Assembly: GCF_018614615.1 (NCBI RefSeq)
Contig: NZ_JAGGOK010000059.1
Coordinates: forward strand, 62,001 to 126,000
Source of the DNA: Streptomyces sp. ISL-100
Lineage (GTDB): Bacteria; Actinomycetota; Actinomycetes; Streptomycetales; Streptomycetaceae
Length of the DNA: 64,000 bases
Direction of reading: 5' to 3'
In this document: positions 1 to 8,937 of the stretch, piece after piece
Position numbering within the stretch: position 1 is the first letter of the stretch
Layout: each line of letters starts with the position of its first letter
The notes under the pieces: generated by a model
Database searches by the model: none
Seen by the model: the letters and a program-made list of their open reading frames with translations, nothing else
What the model was told of the DNA's origin: nothing
Translations under genes and position numbers: made by a program

Positions 1-121
1 CGGCCGCCCTCGCACCGGGCCACTCACAGGGGCACTCACGTGATCTCGCACGGGCCCGCTGACGGCCCGGGTGTCGGGTGCCGCGGAAAGCCGGTCGCCG
101 TGGGGCGTATCGCCGGGCCCG

Positions 122-724
122 TCAGATCACGGGGTGGCACATGGCGGGCAGCAGAGTCCTCCACACATGGCGGGTCTGCACCACATGGTTCCCGCCGTCC
201 CGCTCCGGCGGCGCGGCGGGCACCGTATGGTGCAGGCCGAGGAGCACGGCAAGGAACAGTTGGCTGAGCGCCTCGGGCTTGTGGCCCGGGTCGATCCCGC
301 CGCTGTCCTGCGCGACCACCACCAGGTGCAGCAGCAGCGCCCGCAACTGCTCCACCTGCTCCGCACTCGTGCCCTCGGCCCAGGCCTTCTCGGTCACCAG
401 GCGCAGGCCCGCACTGAACCGCACGTCGTGCTGCGCGCGGTCGGTGAGCTGGGTCAGCAGCATGTCGAGCACCCGCAGGGGCGACGCGCCGGAGCCCTCG
501 GCAGCCGTGAGTAACGCCCGCCAGCGCTGCTCGAACTGTCGGGTCAGCTCGGCGGCCAGCTCGGCCTTGGAGGCGAAGTGGCCGTAGAGCGCACCCCTGG
601 TGAGGCCGGTGCGCCGCACGACGGCATGCAAGTTGGTGGCGGCAAACCCCCGCGCGGCGAACTCCGTGGCGGCCGCGTCGAGGACCAGCGCGTGCGTACG
701 TCGTGCCCTGTCCTGCTTCACCAT
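122..724 (-). CDS. TetR-family regulator, gamma-butyrolactone-receptor-like
   Basis: A 200-residue protein with an N-terminal TetR helix-turn-helix (residues about 10-60), including the motif LTRGALYGHFASKAEL that is characteristic of the ArpA/ScbR family. I chose the ATG at 724 because a GGGAG sits just upstream and the N-terminus MVKQDRARR then matches the family; an earlier in-frame start would add 17 unlikely residues. It is divergent from the flavin-dependent oxygenase at 884, and the intervening region contains two short dyads that could be its operators. Receptors and pseudo-receptors of this family usually repress antibiotic clusters and are released by gamma-butyrolactones or by antibiotics; no butyrolactone synthase is visible here. 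It could be a pathway-specific repressor of the neighbouring oxygenase or of the cluster. Confidence 0.85.
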   Translation of the reverse strand: MVKQDRARRTHALVLDAAATEFAARGFAATNLHAVVRRTGLTRGALYGHFASKAELAAELTRQFEQRWRALLTAAEGSGASPLRVLDMLLTQLTDRAQHDVRFSAGLRLVTEKAWAEGTSAEQVEQLRALLLHLVVVAQDSGGIDPGHKPEALSQLFLAVLLGLHHTVPAAPPERDGGNHVVQTRHVWRTLLPAMCHPVI

Positions 725-883
725 CGTCAGGCTCCCACCCGGCACCGCCGCCCCCGAAAAGAAATTCCTTCGCAAGCGAATTTTTTCTCACACGGTGTGC
801 TGCGGAGCAAGTCGATTCGGTAATCCCGATCGCGGAACAGCCTCATATTTGGACAATTTGCCTGCAGATAAGGAGACAGGTCG
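725..883. promoter_or_regulatory. Divergent promoter region with two dyads
   Basis: This 159-bp spacer lies between the TetR gene and the oxygenase. It holds the dyad TTCGCAAGCGAA (769-780) next to an A/T-rich run, and the perfect 5+1+5 palindrome CACACGGTGTG (789-799). Both are plausible TetR-family operators. A strong ribosome site AAGGAGA lies just before the ATG at 884. The operator role is inferred. Confidence 0.45.
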
Positions 884-2026
884 ATGCCCACCACCACCCA
901 CGCCGCGCTGACGCGCGCCGCCTGGGCTCATCACGCCGCCGCTCAAGGAGCCCGGTACGCGACAGAGTCGGAACAGGCGCGCACGCTGCACCCGGCCGTG
1001 GCCGAAACCCTGGTCCAGGACGGTTTCGCACGCTATTTCGTTCCCGTCGGTTTCGGCGGCACCGCCGGCACGTTCGCCGAACTCCTCGACGCGGTGGCCC
1101 TGGTGGGGGAGGGGTGCACCTCTGCGGCCTGGTGCGCCGCACTGCAGGCCGCCCACGGCAGGCTCGCCGCGCATCTGCCCCACCAAGGGCAGGCCGACCT
1201 GTGGGGATCCGGCGCGGACATACCCATCGCGGCCGCCGTGGTGCCGCCGGCCGGGGAGCTCACCCCGGTACCCGGCGGCTACCTGCTGACCGGGCGCTGG
1301 AACCTCGCGAGCGGCGTTGACCACGCCCACTGGATTTTGCTCGCCGCGCCGGAACGCGCCGATGGCGACCACCGTCAGTGGATCCTCGCCGTGCCCCGTG
1401 CCGACATCTCCATCCACGACACCTGGCGCAACAGCGGTCTGCGCGGCACCGGAAGCCACAGCGTCACGGTCGACGCCGCCTTCGTGCCCGAGCACCGCAC
1501 CGTCCTGCGCGAGGCGCTGGCCGCCGGGCGTGACGAGGAGGGTGCGGCGCGCTGTCACCGCATCCCGTACACCCTGGTCGCCTCTCTCATCTTCGCGGCG
1601 CCCGCACTCGGCGCGGCGCGCGGCGCCCTGCGCGCATGGATCACGCTGGCAGCCGGGCGTACCACGGCCGGTGGCGGCCGCTTCCTCGAGGAGGCCGTCG
1701 CGCAAGACGCCCTGGTCCGTTCCTCCGCTGAGATCGACGCGGCGCATCTGCTGCTGCGGCGTGCGGCCGAACGCGCCGACCAGGCCCCGCTGGACGACCT
1801 GCCGGTGGCCTTGAACATGCGCGACGCGGCGGTGGCCGTGGAGATGCTGGTCGGTGCCGTGGAGCGGCTCTTCCGCAGCGGTGGGGCCCGCGCCCAGGCC
1901 GAAGGGGAGCCGCTGCAGCGGCTCTGGCGCGATGTGCATGCTCTGGCCGGGCACGGTGCCCTGCAGCTACCGCTCGCCGCGCGCGCATACGGCCAGTGGG
2001 TGGCGGCCGACGTGGCCGCGCGCTGA
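884..2026 (+). CDS. Flavin-dependent monooxygenase of the acyl-CoA dehydrogenase fold
   Basis: A 380-residue protein of the acyl-CoA dehydrogenase/HpaB-HsaA superfamily. It resembles two-component reduced-flavin oxygenases (DszC, HsaA types) more than true acyl-CoA dehydrogenases: it has the middle beta-domain (GGYLLTGRWNLASGVDHAHW, about residues 130-150) but no catalytic glutamate motif of the EGTNQIQ kind at the C-terminus. The start has an excellent AAGGAGA ribosome site. No flavin reductase is encoded nearby, so reduced flavin would have to come from elsewhere in the cell. Its place at the edge of the cluster, divergent from a TetR regulator, suggests hydroxylation of an aromatic intermediate such as ring A. 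That substrate is inference. Confidence 0.75.
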   Translation: MPTTTHAALTRAAWAHHAAAQGARYATESEQARTLHPAVAETLVQDGFARYFVPVGFGGTAGTFAELLDAVALVGEGCTSAAWCAALQAAHGRLAAHLPHQGQADLWGSGADIPIAAAVVPPAGELTPVPGGYLLTGRWNLASGVDHAHWILLAAPERADGDHRQWILAVPRADISIHDTWRNSGLRGTGSHSVTVDAAFVPEHRTVLREALAAGRDEEGAARCHRIPYTLVASLIFAAPALGAARGALRAWITLAAGRTTAGGGRFLEEAVAQDALVRSSAEIDAAHLLLRRAAERADQAPLDDLPVALNMRDAAVAVEMLVGAVERLFRSGGARAQAEGEPLQRLWRDVHALAGHGALQLPLAARAYGQWVAADVAAR

Positions 2027-2087
2027 ACCCGCGGTGGAGCCGGGCCTGCGCCACCGACGCGACCGTCGGATCCGCTCCTTCCTGACG

Positions 2088-2119
2088 GACGGCCCCAGGT
2101 ATCGGTACTTGGGGCCGTC
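2088..2119. terminator. Hairpin terminator after the oxygenase gene
   Basis: GACGGCCCCAGGTA (2088-2101) pairs with TACTTGGGGCCGTC (2106-2119): 13 of 14 positions are Watson-Crick with one G-T wobble and a 4-base loop. It lies 60 bases after the oxygenase stop. There is no U-tract, as is common in Streptomyces. Confidence 0.7.
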
Positions 2120-2322
2120 GGCGTGTCCGCGCGCATGCTGACGGGGCGCTCGGGCCGCCCCGATATCGGGATCTCTGAACGTATTTGAAACCGCCGCGAA
2201 GGAATGATTATCTCCTTGCAGTGCGTCGCCCTCAGTCTCCGTGCTCTGGCGGGGACATGTGGGCTACACCCTGGCCGTGAGGTGACCTCCCGGCCGGCAT
2301 CGACTGAGAACGGGGATCTCTT

Positions 2323-2910
2323 GTGACGACATATCCCGGACCGTCCACCACGCTCACCACGCACCGCACGGTCCATCCGGGCGGCCATGCCCGCCGCCCG
2401 GCCCCGCGTACCCAGCTGTCTGCCCCCGCCTGCGGTGACGGGGACGGCCGGGCGGGCGCGATGGCCACACCGGACGTACCCGGCGAACCTGGCTCCTGTA
2501 CCAGCGCACGCGAGGCGTCCGAGGGGGAACTCGCCTGGTGGTGGCGCATGGAGGAACTGCGCTGCCGTTTCGAGCGGGCGTTGACGCGCGAGCTCGGCCG
2601 ACTCGGGCTGTCCCCGTCGACGTATCTCGCCCTTGAGCAACTCGCGCTGAACCCGGGTCAGTTGCGCATCGCGGAACTCGCCCAGGAGATCCGTCTCAGC
2701 CCGTCGTCCACGTCCCGGGTCGTGGACCGTCTGGTCCGTGACGAGCTGGCTGTGCGCCTGCCGAGCACCGGCGACCGGCGCACGGTGCGCGGTCGTATAA
2801 CCGGGCGGGGGCGCGACCTGTACGAGGCCGCGGTGCCCGCCTACCGGATGGCGCTCGCCCACGCGCTCGACGCTTCGCATGGCGCCCCGGACGCCCCGTG
2901 CGGCTGCTAG
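2323..2910 (+). CDS. MarR-family transcriptional regulator
   Basis: A 195-residue protein. Residues about 70-180 are a MarR winged helix: the recognition segment LSPSSTSRVVDRLVRDELAV and the wing with DRRTVRG are clear. The first 60 residues are Pro/Thr/Ala-rich and atypical, so translation may instead start at the ATG at 2461; the GTG at 2323 is the longest option. It is convergent with the EF-G-binding protein gene, and the stop codons overlap. A MarR protein beside an exporter commonly represses that exporter until the drug or pathway product binds. The dyad at 3422-3441 between the two resistance genes is its best candidate operator. Confidence 0.85.
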   Translation: MTTYPGPSTTLTTHRTVHPGGHARRPAPRTQLSAPACGDGDGRAGAMATPDVPGEPGSCTSAREASEGELAWWWRMEELRCRFERALTRELGRLGLSPSTYLALEQLALNPGQLRIAELAQEIRLSPSSTSRVVDRLVRDELAVRLPSTGDRRTVRGRITGRGRDLYEAAVPAYRMALAHALDASHGAPDAPCGC

Positions 2911-3398
2911 AGAAGCGTGTCCAGGAAGGCGGCCAGCTTCGTCTTCATGCGGTCGACCTTCTCCTCCTCCGTGAGCGACTCCTTGAGGCGGCCCCCGGGC
3001 TGGGTCCGCTTCTTCCCTCGCACATACAGGGAGCAGGCCAGATTGCTGCAGATGTACTCGCCCACCGTGTCGCCGCCGTTGCCGCTCTGGCGTGCCTTGC
3101 GGGCCGTCATCAGCGTCACCCCGCTCGCGGGGTGGGTGGTCAGGCAGATCGAGCACATGGTGCGGTGGTGCGAGCCGGCGCTGCGGGACGCCAGGCGGAG
3201 CGCGAAGCCCACCAGCTGGCCGTCGTGCTCGGCCACGATGTAGCTGCGATTCGGCGCGCCAGGGTCGCGCCACCCGAGGAAGTCCAAGTCGGCCCAGGGG
3301 AAGTCGGGGAGATCCCGCGGCACCGTGATTCGGCCGACTTCGCCCTTCGTGCAGTTGACGAACGATTCGCGGATTTCCGGGTCGGTCAATTCCTTCAT
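2907..3398 (-). CDS. FBP/FusB-like elongation factor G-binding zinc protein
   Basis: A 163-residue protein of the FBP family (fibronectin/EF-G-binding, C-terminal treble-clef zinc finger). The zinc ligands are visible as CSIC (about residues 80-83) and CSNLAC (about 120-125), followed by YVRGKK. FusB and FusC of staphylococci belong to this fold; they bind EF-G and release it from drug-stalled ribosomes, giving fusidic acid resistance. Actinobacteria often carry FBP proteins of unknown role, so the fold alone does not prove resistance, but here it sits two genes from a second EF-G. The start at 3398 (MKELTD) is preferred; an upstream start at 3416 would add six residues. It is divergent from the exporter gene. 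Confidence 0.8.
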   Translation of the reverse strand: MKELTDPEIRESFVNCTKGEVGRITVPRDLPDFPWADLDFLGWRDPGAPNRSYIVAEHDGQLVGFALRLASRSAGSHHRTMCSICLTTHPASGVTLMTARKARQSGNGGDTVGEYICSNLACSLYVRGKKRTQPGGRLKESLTEEEKVDRMKTKLAAFLDTLL

Positions 3399-3421
3399 GA
3401 TCCCGGACCCTAGCAATGCCT

Positions 3422-3441
3422 GTGTATATTAGGCAATACAC
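3422..3441. promoter_or_regulatory. MarR-type operator candidate between resistance genes
   Basis: GTGTAT (3422-3427) and ATACAC (3436-3441) form a perfect 6-bp inverted repeat with an 8-base spacer, in an unusually A/T-rich patch between the divergent EF-G-binding protein and exporter genes. The size and symmetry suit a MarR or TetR dimer. The regulator assignment is inferred from proximity. Confidence 0.45.
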
Positions 3442-3502
3442 TATGGTCATTAGGTTACAGCCTGTGTGCCCTGCCCCACCCCGTACAGGAAAGGCAACGT
3501 TC

Positions 3503-4942
3503 ATGTCCGAGGAGATCAGCACCACGAGCACCGAGGAGGAGGCGTCTGCCGAAGCGGCCCCTCCACCAGGGGAGCGCTCGCCCGTCGTCGTGGCTCTCGT
3601 CCTGGCCCTGGGCGCGTTCGTCGCCCTGCTGGACACCACGATCGTCGGCGTCGCCATGCACTCGTTCACCGAGTACTTCGACGCCGGCCTCGCGGACGCG
3701 CAGTGGGCGTCCACCGCGTATCTCCTCGCGATGTCGTCGGTGATCCCGGCGACCGGATGGGCGGCTCAGCGCTTCGGCGCGACCGCCACCTGGATCGCCT
3801 CGCTCACCGTCTTCCTGCTGGGCTCGGTCCTGTGCGGGGCCGCCTGGTCGCTGGGCAGCCTCATCGCCTTCCGGGCGGTGCAGGGGCTCGGCGCCAGCAT
3901 GCTCTTCCCCCTGATGCGGATCATCGTCGTCGAGGTCGTCGGCCGGGCTCAGATGGGCCGGATGATGACGATGATGGCCGTCCCGCTGCTGGTCGCCCCG
4001 GTGCTCGGTCCCGTGCTGGGCGGCACGCTCATCCAGGAGTTCTCCTGGCGGTGGGCGTTCTTCCTGAACGTGCCGATCGTCCTCGCCGTGATCGTCCTGT
4101 CCGTGCGGCACATCCCGAACTCCAAGGGGCAGGCGCCGGGGCGTCTCGACCTCGCCGGGCTGCTCACCATGGGCGGCGGCCTGGCCGCGGTCATCCTCGG
4201 CTTCAGCAACTTGGCCAAGGGCACGTCGCCGACGAGCACGCCGGTGCTCCTGCCGGTGGCGGTGGGCGCGGTCCTGCTCGCCGTGCACGGTGTGCGGGCC
4301 GCTCGGGCTCAGACCCCCGGCGTCGTGGACTTCTCGCTCTTCCGCGACCGGACGTTCACGGCCTCCACCTCCATCACCCTGCTCAACAACTTCGGTCTGT
4401 ACGGAGTCGTGGTGCTGGTTCCGCTGTTCTTCCAGCAGGCCGGTGGCAAGGGCCCGCTGGGGGCCGGAGCGATCATGGTGGCGCAGGGAGTGGGAACGGC
4501 GGCTGCGGTGCTGCTCGTCGGCCGGGTCATCGACACCAAGAGCAACCCCCGGGCCTTGGTCCTCGTCGGGCTCCTCCTGGTCGCGGCGGGCATCACGACC
4601 TTCGCCATGGCCGACACCGCCGAGGTGAACGCCCTGCTGCTCGCCGCCCTGTTCGCCCAGGGCATCGGCCTGGCCCTGGCGGCGGCGCCCATCATGGTCA
4701 CGCTGTACCACTCGCTTCCGGCCACCAGCGTGCCGGCCGCGACCACGGCCAACGCGGTCTCACAGCAGCTCGGTGGTGCCGTGGGCACCACCGTCATCGC
4801 GCTGCTCCTGCAGCACTACGTCTACTCGGCCGACGGCGCGGCCGCGGACTTCGGCCCCGTGTTCTGGTGGGCCCTCGTCTTCGTGGCTGTCACCGCGATT
4901 CCCGCGCTGTTCCTCCCGCCTGGCACCTCCAAGCAGGCCTGA
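3503..4942 (+). CDS. DHA2-family (14-TM) MFS drug exporter
   Basis: A 479-residue integral membrane protein of the drug:H+ antiporter-2 family. Hydrophobic segments begin at about residue 28 ([25 protein letters not shown], shown in part by the LDTTIV motif C-like signature), and 14 segments can be counted, with the family motif GPVLGG near TM5 and the usual [12 protein letters not shown] chose the ATG at 3503, which follows AGGAAAGG. The EF-G gene begins 66 bases downstream on the same strand, so the two may be co-transcribed. The likely role is export of the cluster product as part of self-resistance. Confidence 0.88.
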   Translation: MSEEISTTSTEEEASAEAAPPPGERSPVVVALVLALGAFVALLDTTIVGVAMHSFTEYFDAGLADAQWASTAYLLAMSSVIPATGWAAQRFGATATWIASLTVFLLGSVLCGAAWSLGSLIAFRAVQGLGASMLFPLMRIIVVEVVGRAQMGRMMTMMAVPLLVAPVLGPVLGGTLIQEFSWRWAFFLNVPIVLAVIVLSVRHIPNSKGQAPGRLDLAGLLTMGGGLAAVILGFSNLAKGTSPTSTPVLLPVAVGAVLLAVHGVRAARAQTPGVVDFSLFRDRTFTASTSITLLNNFGLYGVVVLVPLFFQQAGGKGPLGAGAIMVAQGVGTAAAVLLVGRVIDTKSNPRALVLVGLLLVAAGITTFAMADTAEVNALLLAALFAQGIGLALAAAPIMVTLYHSLPATSVPAATTANAVSQQLGGAVGTTVIALLLQHYVYSADGAAADFGPVFWWALVFVAVTAIPALFLPPGTSKQA

Positions 4943-5008
4943 GCAGGCCTCGGCAGGCCCGAGCCTCCGGAACCCGCCCCACCACTCCGTTCAGGAAAGT
5001 ACTCAGTC

Positions 5009-7129
5009 ATGGCTATCACTTCGCTTGGCCTGGCCAAGGTCCGCAACATCGGGATCATGGCCCACATCGACGCGGGCAAGACAACGACCACCGAGCGGAT
5101 CCTGTTCTATACCGGTGTCTCGTACAAGATCGGTGAGGTCCACGACGGCGCTGCCACGATGGACTGGATGGAGCAGGAGCAGGAGCGTGGCATCACGATC
5201 ACGTCCGCCGCGACGACCTGCCACTGGCCGCTCGAGGGCGTCGATCACACCATCAACATCATCGACACCCCGGGCCATGTCGACTTCACCGTCGAGGTCG
5301 AGCGCAACCTCCGGGTGCTTGACGGTGCCGTGACGGTGTTCGACGGCGTCGCAGGTGTCGAGCCGCAGTCCGAGACCGTCTGGCGTCAGGCGGACCGCTA
5401 CGGCGTGCCGCGGATCTGCTTCGTCAACAAGCTGGACCGCACCGGCGCCGAGTTCCACCGCTGTGTCGCCATGATCACCGACCGTCTCGGTGCGACTCCG
5501 CTGGTCATGCAGCTGCCCATCGGGGCGGAGGCTGACTTCAAGGGTGTCGTCGACCTGGTGACGATGAAGGCGTACGTCTGGTCGGCCGAGGCCGCCAAGG
5601 GCGAGGCGTACGACACCATCGAGATCCCGGCCACGCACACCGAGGCCGCCGACGAGTGGCGCGGCAAGCTGCTCGAGGCCGTCGCGGAGAACGACGAAGA
5701 GATCATGGAGCTGTACCTGGAGGGCCAGGAGCCTTCCGTGGAGCAGCTGTACGCCGCGATCCGTAGTATCACCATCGCGTCGGGCAAGTCCTCGGACACC
5801 ACGGTCACCCCGGTGTTCTGCGGTACCGCGTTCAAGAACAAGGGTGTTCAGCCCCTGCTCGACGCGGTCGTGCGCTATCTGCCGTCCCCGTTGGACGTCG
5901 AGGCCATCGAGGGCCACGCGGTGAACGACCCCGAGGAGGTCGTGCGGCGCAAGCCCGCCGACGAGGAGCCGCTCTCGGCGCTCGCCTTCAAGATCGCCAG
6001 CGATCCACACCTGGGCAAGCTCACCTTCATCCGGGTCTACTCCGGCCGCCTGGACGCCGGCACCGCGGTGCTGAACTCCGTGAAGGGCAAGCGGGAACGG
6101 ATCGGCAAGATCTACCGGATGCACGCCAACAAGCGCACCGAGATCGACTCGGTGGGCGCCGGTGACATCGTCGCCGTCATGGGCCTGAAGCAGACCACCA
6201 CCGGTGAGACGCTGTGTGACGACAAGAGCCCGCTGATCCTGGAGTCCATGGACTTCCCGGCCCCGGTCATCGAGGTGGCGATCGAGCCCAAGTCCAAGGG
6301 TGACCAGGAGAAGCTGGGCGTCGCCATCCAGCGCCTGGCCGAGGAAGACCCGTCCTTCCGCGTCAAGACCGACGAGGAGACCGGCCAGACCATCATCGCC
6401 GGTATGGGCGAACTCCACCTCGACATCCTCGTCGACCGCATGAAGCGCGAGTTCAAGGTCGAGGCGAACGTCGGCAAGCCGCAGGTCGCCTACCGCGAGA
6501 CTCTGCGCAAGACGGTCGCGAAGCACGACTTCACGCACAAGAAGCAGACGGGTGGCTCCGGCCAGTTCGCAAAGGTGCAGATCGCACTCGAACCCCTCGA
6601 CGGCGACGGCTACGAGTTCGAGAACAAGGTCACCGGGGGCCGTGTACCGCGCGAGTACATCCCGTCCGTGGACGCCGGCTGTCAGGAGGCCATGGACTTC
6701 GGTGTGCTCGCCGGCTACCCCCTCACGGGTGTCCGCGTGGTCCTCCTCGACGGCGCCTACCACGAGGTCGACTCCTCCGAGATGGCCTTCAAGATCGCCG
6801 GTTCGATGGCCTTCAAGGAGGCCGCGCGCCTGGCCTCTCCCGCCCTGCTCGAACCGATGATGAAGGTCGAGGTGACGACGCCCGAGGACTACATGGGCGA
6901 TGTCATCGGGGACATCAACTCCCGCCGCGGCCAGATCCAGTCCATGGAGGACCGCCACGGCGCCAAGCTCGTCACAGGGCTGGTGCCGTTGTCGGAGATG
7001 TTCGGCTACGTCGGGGACCTCCGCAGCAAGACCTCGGGCCGGGCGAACTACTCGATGCAGTTCGACAGCTACGCCGAGGTTCCCCGGAACGTCGCCGAGG
7101 AGATCATCGCGAAGACCAAGGGCGAGTAG
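5009..7129 (+). CDS. fusA: Elongation factor G, extra copy
   Basis: A complete 706-residue translational GTPase. G1 is AHIDAGKT (about residues 18-25), the switch I/II region has RGITITSA and DTPGHVD, and G4 is NKLD; domains II-V follow to the usual C-terminus. EF-G translocates tRNA and mRNA on the ribosome. The housekeeping gene of Streptomyces lies between rpsG and tuf in the str operon; none of those genes is here, so this is an additional copy. From memory it is close to the housekeeping sequence, which suggests a relatively recent duplication or transfer rather than a distant paralogue. Placed after an exporter and near an EF-G-binding protein, it may be a drug-insensitive replacement target. 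Confidence 0.92.
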   Translation: MAITSLGLAKVRNIGIMAHIDAGKTTTTERILFYTGVSYKIGEVHDGAATMDWMEQEQERGITITSAATTCHWPLEGVDHTINIIDTPGHVDFTVEVERNLRVLDGAVTVFDGVAGVEPQSETVWRQADRYGVPRICFVNKLDRTGAEFHRCVAMITDRLGATPLVMQLPIGAEADFKGVVDLVTMKAYVWSAEAAKGEAYDTIEIPATHTEAADEWRGKLLEAVAENDEEIMELYLEGQEPSVEQLYAAIRSITIASGKSSDTTVTPVFCGTAFKNKGVQPLLDAVVRYLPSPLDVEAIEGHAVNDPEEVVRRKPADEEPLSALAFKIASDPHLGKLTFIRVYSGRLDAGTAVLNSVKGKRERIGKIYRMHANKRTEIDSVGAGDIVAVMGLKQTTTGETLCDDKSPLILESMDFPAPVIEVAIEPKSKGDQEKLGVAIQRLAEEDPSFRVKTDEETGQTIIAGMGELHLDILVDRMKREFKVEANVGKPQVAYRETLRKTVAKHDFTHKKQTGGSGQFAKVQIALEPLDGDGYEFENKVTGGRVPREYIPSVDAGCQEAMDFGVLAGYPLTGVRVVLLDGAYHEVDSSEMAFKIAGSMAFKEAARLASPALLEPMMKVEVTTPEDYMGDVIGDINSRRGQIQSMEDRHGAKLVTGLVPLSEMFGYVGDLRSKTSGRANYSMQFDSYAEVPRNVAEEIIAKTKGE

Positions 7130-7145
7130 CCCGCCCCGGAACCCC

Positions 7146-7193
7146 GAACGCCGTGGCGGGAGGCCCTTCAAGGAGCCTCCCGCCACGGCGTTC
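7146..7193. terminator. Strong bidirectional terminator
   Basis: A 19-bp perfect inverted repeat (7146-7164 and 7175-7193) with a 10-base loop. It separates the plus-strand EF-G gene from the convergent end of the minus-strand biosynthetic operon. A short TTCGTTCGTT follows on the plus strand. Confidence 0.85.
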
Positions 7194-7207
7194 GTTCGTT
7201 CCCGCTA

Positions 7208-7822
7208 TCAGCTGCTCCGCACCGCGGCCGACCGCGCGTCGAGGCGCAGGCTTTCCGCGTAGTCGGGGAGGATGCCCAGCTCCTTCGCCTCGGCCAGTGT
7301 CGGGGCTGCACGGTCACGGTCCGACAGGACGAGGTCCAGGTCCTCTGGGTAGGGCAGGGCGATTTCGGGGTCCAGCGGGTGGATGGCGTACTCCCGCTGC
7401 GGTTCGTAGCCGGTGGAGAGCAGGTAGGAGATGGTGGTGTCGTCCTCGAGGGCGACGAACAGGTGCCCGACGCCGATCGGGATATGGACCGACCGGCAGT
7501 TCTGCGGATCGAGCTCCACCGAGTCCCACATGCCGAAGGTCGGGGAGCCCACCCGGGTGTCGATGATGTAGTCGACGGCCTTCCCGCGCGAGCAGTAGGC
7601 GTACTTCCCCATACCGGGCGGAACGGCAGTGAAGTGGATACCGCGGACGACGCCCCGCTTGGAGACGCTGTAACTGGACTGCACCACCGGGTAGAGCGGG
7701 CGTCCCACGGCCTCGGTGAACACGTCCTCCTGGTAGGGCGACAGGAAGACGCCGCGGGCGTCCCCGAACACCTGGGGGGTGAACTCGTAGGCCCCTTCGA
7801 TCTTCAGCTGGCGTACCTGCAC
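7208..7822 (-). CDS. dTDP-sugar 3,5-epimerase (RmlC-like)
   Basis: A 204-residue cupin of the RmlC family. The family core is visible: GDARGVF, the catalytic-base region GVVRGIHF and VGHLFVALEDD. It starts with GTG at 7822 behind GAGGAGAA. It is the last gene of the long minus-strand operon that begins at 19970. It should epimerise a dTDP-4-keto-6-deoxyhexose at C3, C5 or both, either for the branched deoxysugar or, as a 3-epimerase, for an allose-type unit. Which carbon cannot be told from sequence by eye. Confidence 0.85.
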   Translation of the reverse strand: MQVRQLKIEGAYEFTPQVFGDARGVFLSPYQEDVFTEAVGRPLYPVVQSSYSVSKRGVVRGIHFTAVPPGMGKYAYCSRGKAVDYIIDTRVGSPTFGMWDSVELDPQNCRSVHIPIGVGHLFVALEDDTTISYLLSTGYEPQREYAIHPLDPEIALPYPEDLDLVLSDRDRAAPTLAEAKELGILPDYAESLRLDARSAAVRSS

Positions 7823-7866
7823 CGGTTCTCCTCATGTAGTGACACGTGCCGTCCCGGGGGCGGCAC

Positions 7867-8904
7867 TCAGAACGGTCCCTGGAAGCCGGCGGACACATCG
7901 GCCAACTGCGGCAGCGCAGCGTCCCTCTCGCCGCACACCTCCAGGCAGGCGGACACGATGCTGCTCGCGCCAGGGTGGAAGGCCTCCTCCAGCGGACGCG
8001 ACACGGGCGCCGGGCAGTCCGGCAGGGACACACGCCGTACCGGTGCGCGCAGTACGTGCGGTACGTGCTCGGCGACCACCGCGGCCACCTCGGCGGTGAA
8101 GCCGTACCGTGCCCAGCTGGTGTCGGCGACGACGAGCCGTCCGGTCTTCGCGACGGACTCGCAGATGATGCCCTCGTCCAGCGGCCGCAGACTGCGTACG
8201 TCCACCACCTCGACGCTGATGCCCCGCTGGGCGAGCTGCTCGGCCGCGCGCTCCGCCTCGTGCACCATCAACGACGCCGCGACAACGGTGACATCGCTGC
8301 CTGTGCGGGCGATGCGACCGATGCCGAACGGGGTCGGTATCGGCTCTTCGGGCACCTCGCCGGTGAGCTGGTACAGGTTGCGGTTCTCGATCAGTACGAC
8401 GGGTGTGTCACCGGTCAGGGCCTGCACCAGCATGCCCTTGGCGTCGGCCGGGGTGGCGGGCGTCGCCACGTGAAGCCCCGCGTAGTGCGCGAACGTCGCG
8501 TGCGGGCTCTGGGAGTGGGTGGAACCCTGCCCCCAGCCCCGTCCGACGACACCGCGGGTCACCACCGGGACGCCGCCCTTGTCACCGCCGTAGGTATAGC
8601 GCCACTTGGCGGCCATGTTCACGATCGGGTCCATGGCGAGGAACATGAAGTCCGCGCGGACGTGCACCACGAGGGGGCGCTGCCCCGCGGCGGCGGCTCC
8701 GATGGCGAAGCCGGCCGTGGCGTTCTCCGCGTTGGGCATGTCGATCACCCGGCCCGGGCCGAACCGGTCGAAGGCCTCCTTCGTGGTGCCGAAACTGCCG
8801 CTCACGTCGTCGACGCCCTCGCCGGCGACGAAGATCCGCTCATCGCGTTCCATGCACTGCACGGTGGCTTCGCTGATGGCCTGCCAGTAGGTCAGGGTGC
8901 GCAT
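7867..8904 (-). CDS. TPP-dependent E1 beta subunit for sugar two-carbon branching
   Basis: A 345-residue protein of the pyruvate/acetoin dehydrogenase E1 beta family. It shows the N-terminal AISEAT region, the FVAGEGVDD segment and PNAENATAGFAIGAA, typical of the transketolase pyrimidine-binding domain, then the transketolase C-terminal domain. It pairs with the alpha subunit encoded 33 bases upstream. No E2 or E3 subunits are present, so this is not a pyruvate dehydrogenase complex. Clusters for two-carbon branched sugars (avilamycin, kosinostatin and paulomycin types) use such a pair to transfer an acetyl unit from pyruvate to a 4-keto-sugar nucleotide. By analogy it should build the paulomycose side chain. 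Confidence 0.85.
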   Translation of the reverse strand: MRTLTYWQAISEATVQCMERDERIFVAGEGVDDVSGSFGTTKEAFDRFGPGRVIDMPNAENATAGFAIGAAAAGQRPLVVHVRADFMFLAMDPIVNMAAKWRYTYGGDKGGVPVVTRGVVGRGWGQGSTHSQSPHATFAHYAGLHVATPATPADAKGMLVQALTGDTPVVLIENRNLYQLTGEVPEEPIPTPFGIGRIARTGSDVTVVAASLMVHEAERAAEQLAQRGISVEVVDVRSLRPLDEGIICESVAKTGRLVVADTSWARYGFTAEVAAVVAEHVPHVLRAPVRRVSLPDCPAPVSRPLEEAFHPGASSIVSACLEVCGERDAALPQLADVSAGFQGPF

Positions 8905-8937
8905 ATCCGGTCTCCTCTTCCCTGGGATGTGCGGTGG

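Noticed and set aside
1555-3714. Very long minus-strand open frame of about 719 codons
   Set aside because: It lies opposite the oxygenase and regulator genes, has Arg/Ala/Pro-rich random composition and no domain; it is a GC-bias shadow.
5003-7186. 727-codon open frame antisense to EF-G
   Set aside because: It is an antisense shadow of a highly conserved gene, with no ribosome site or domain.
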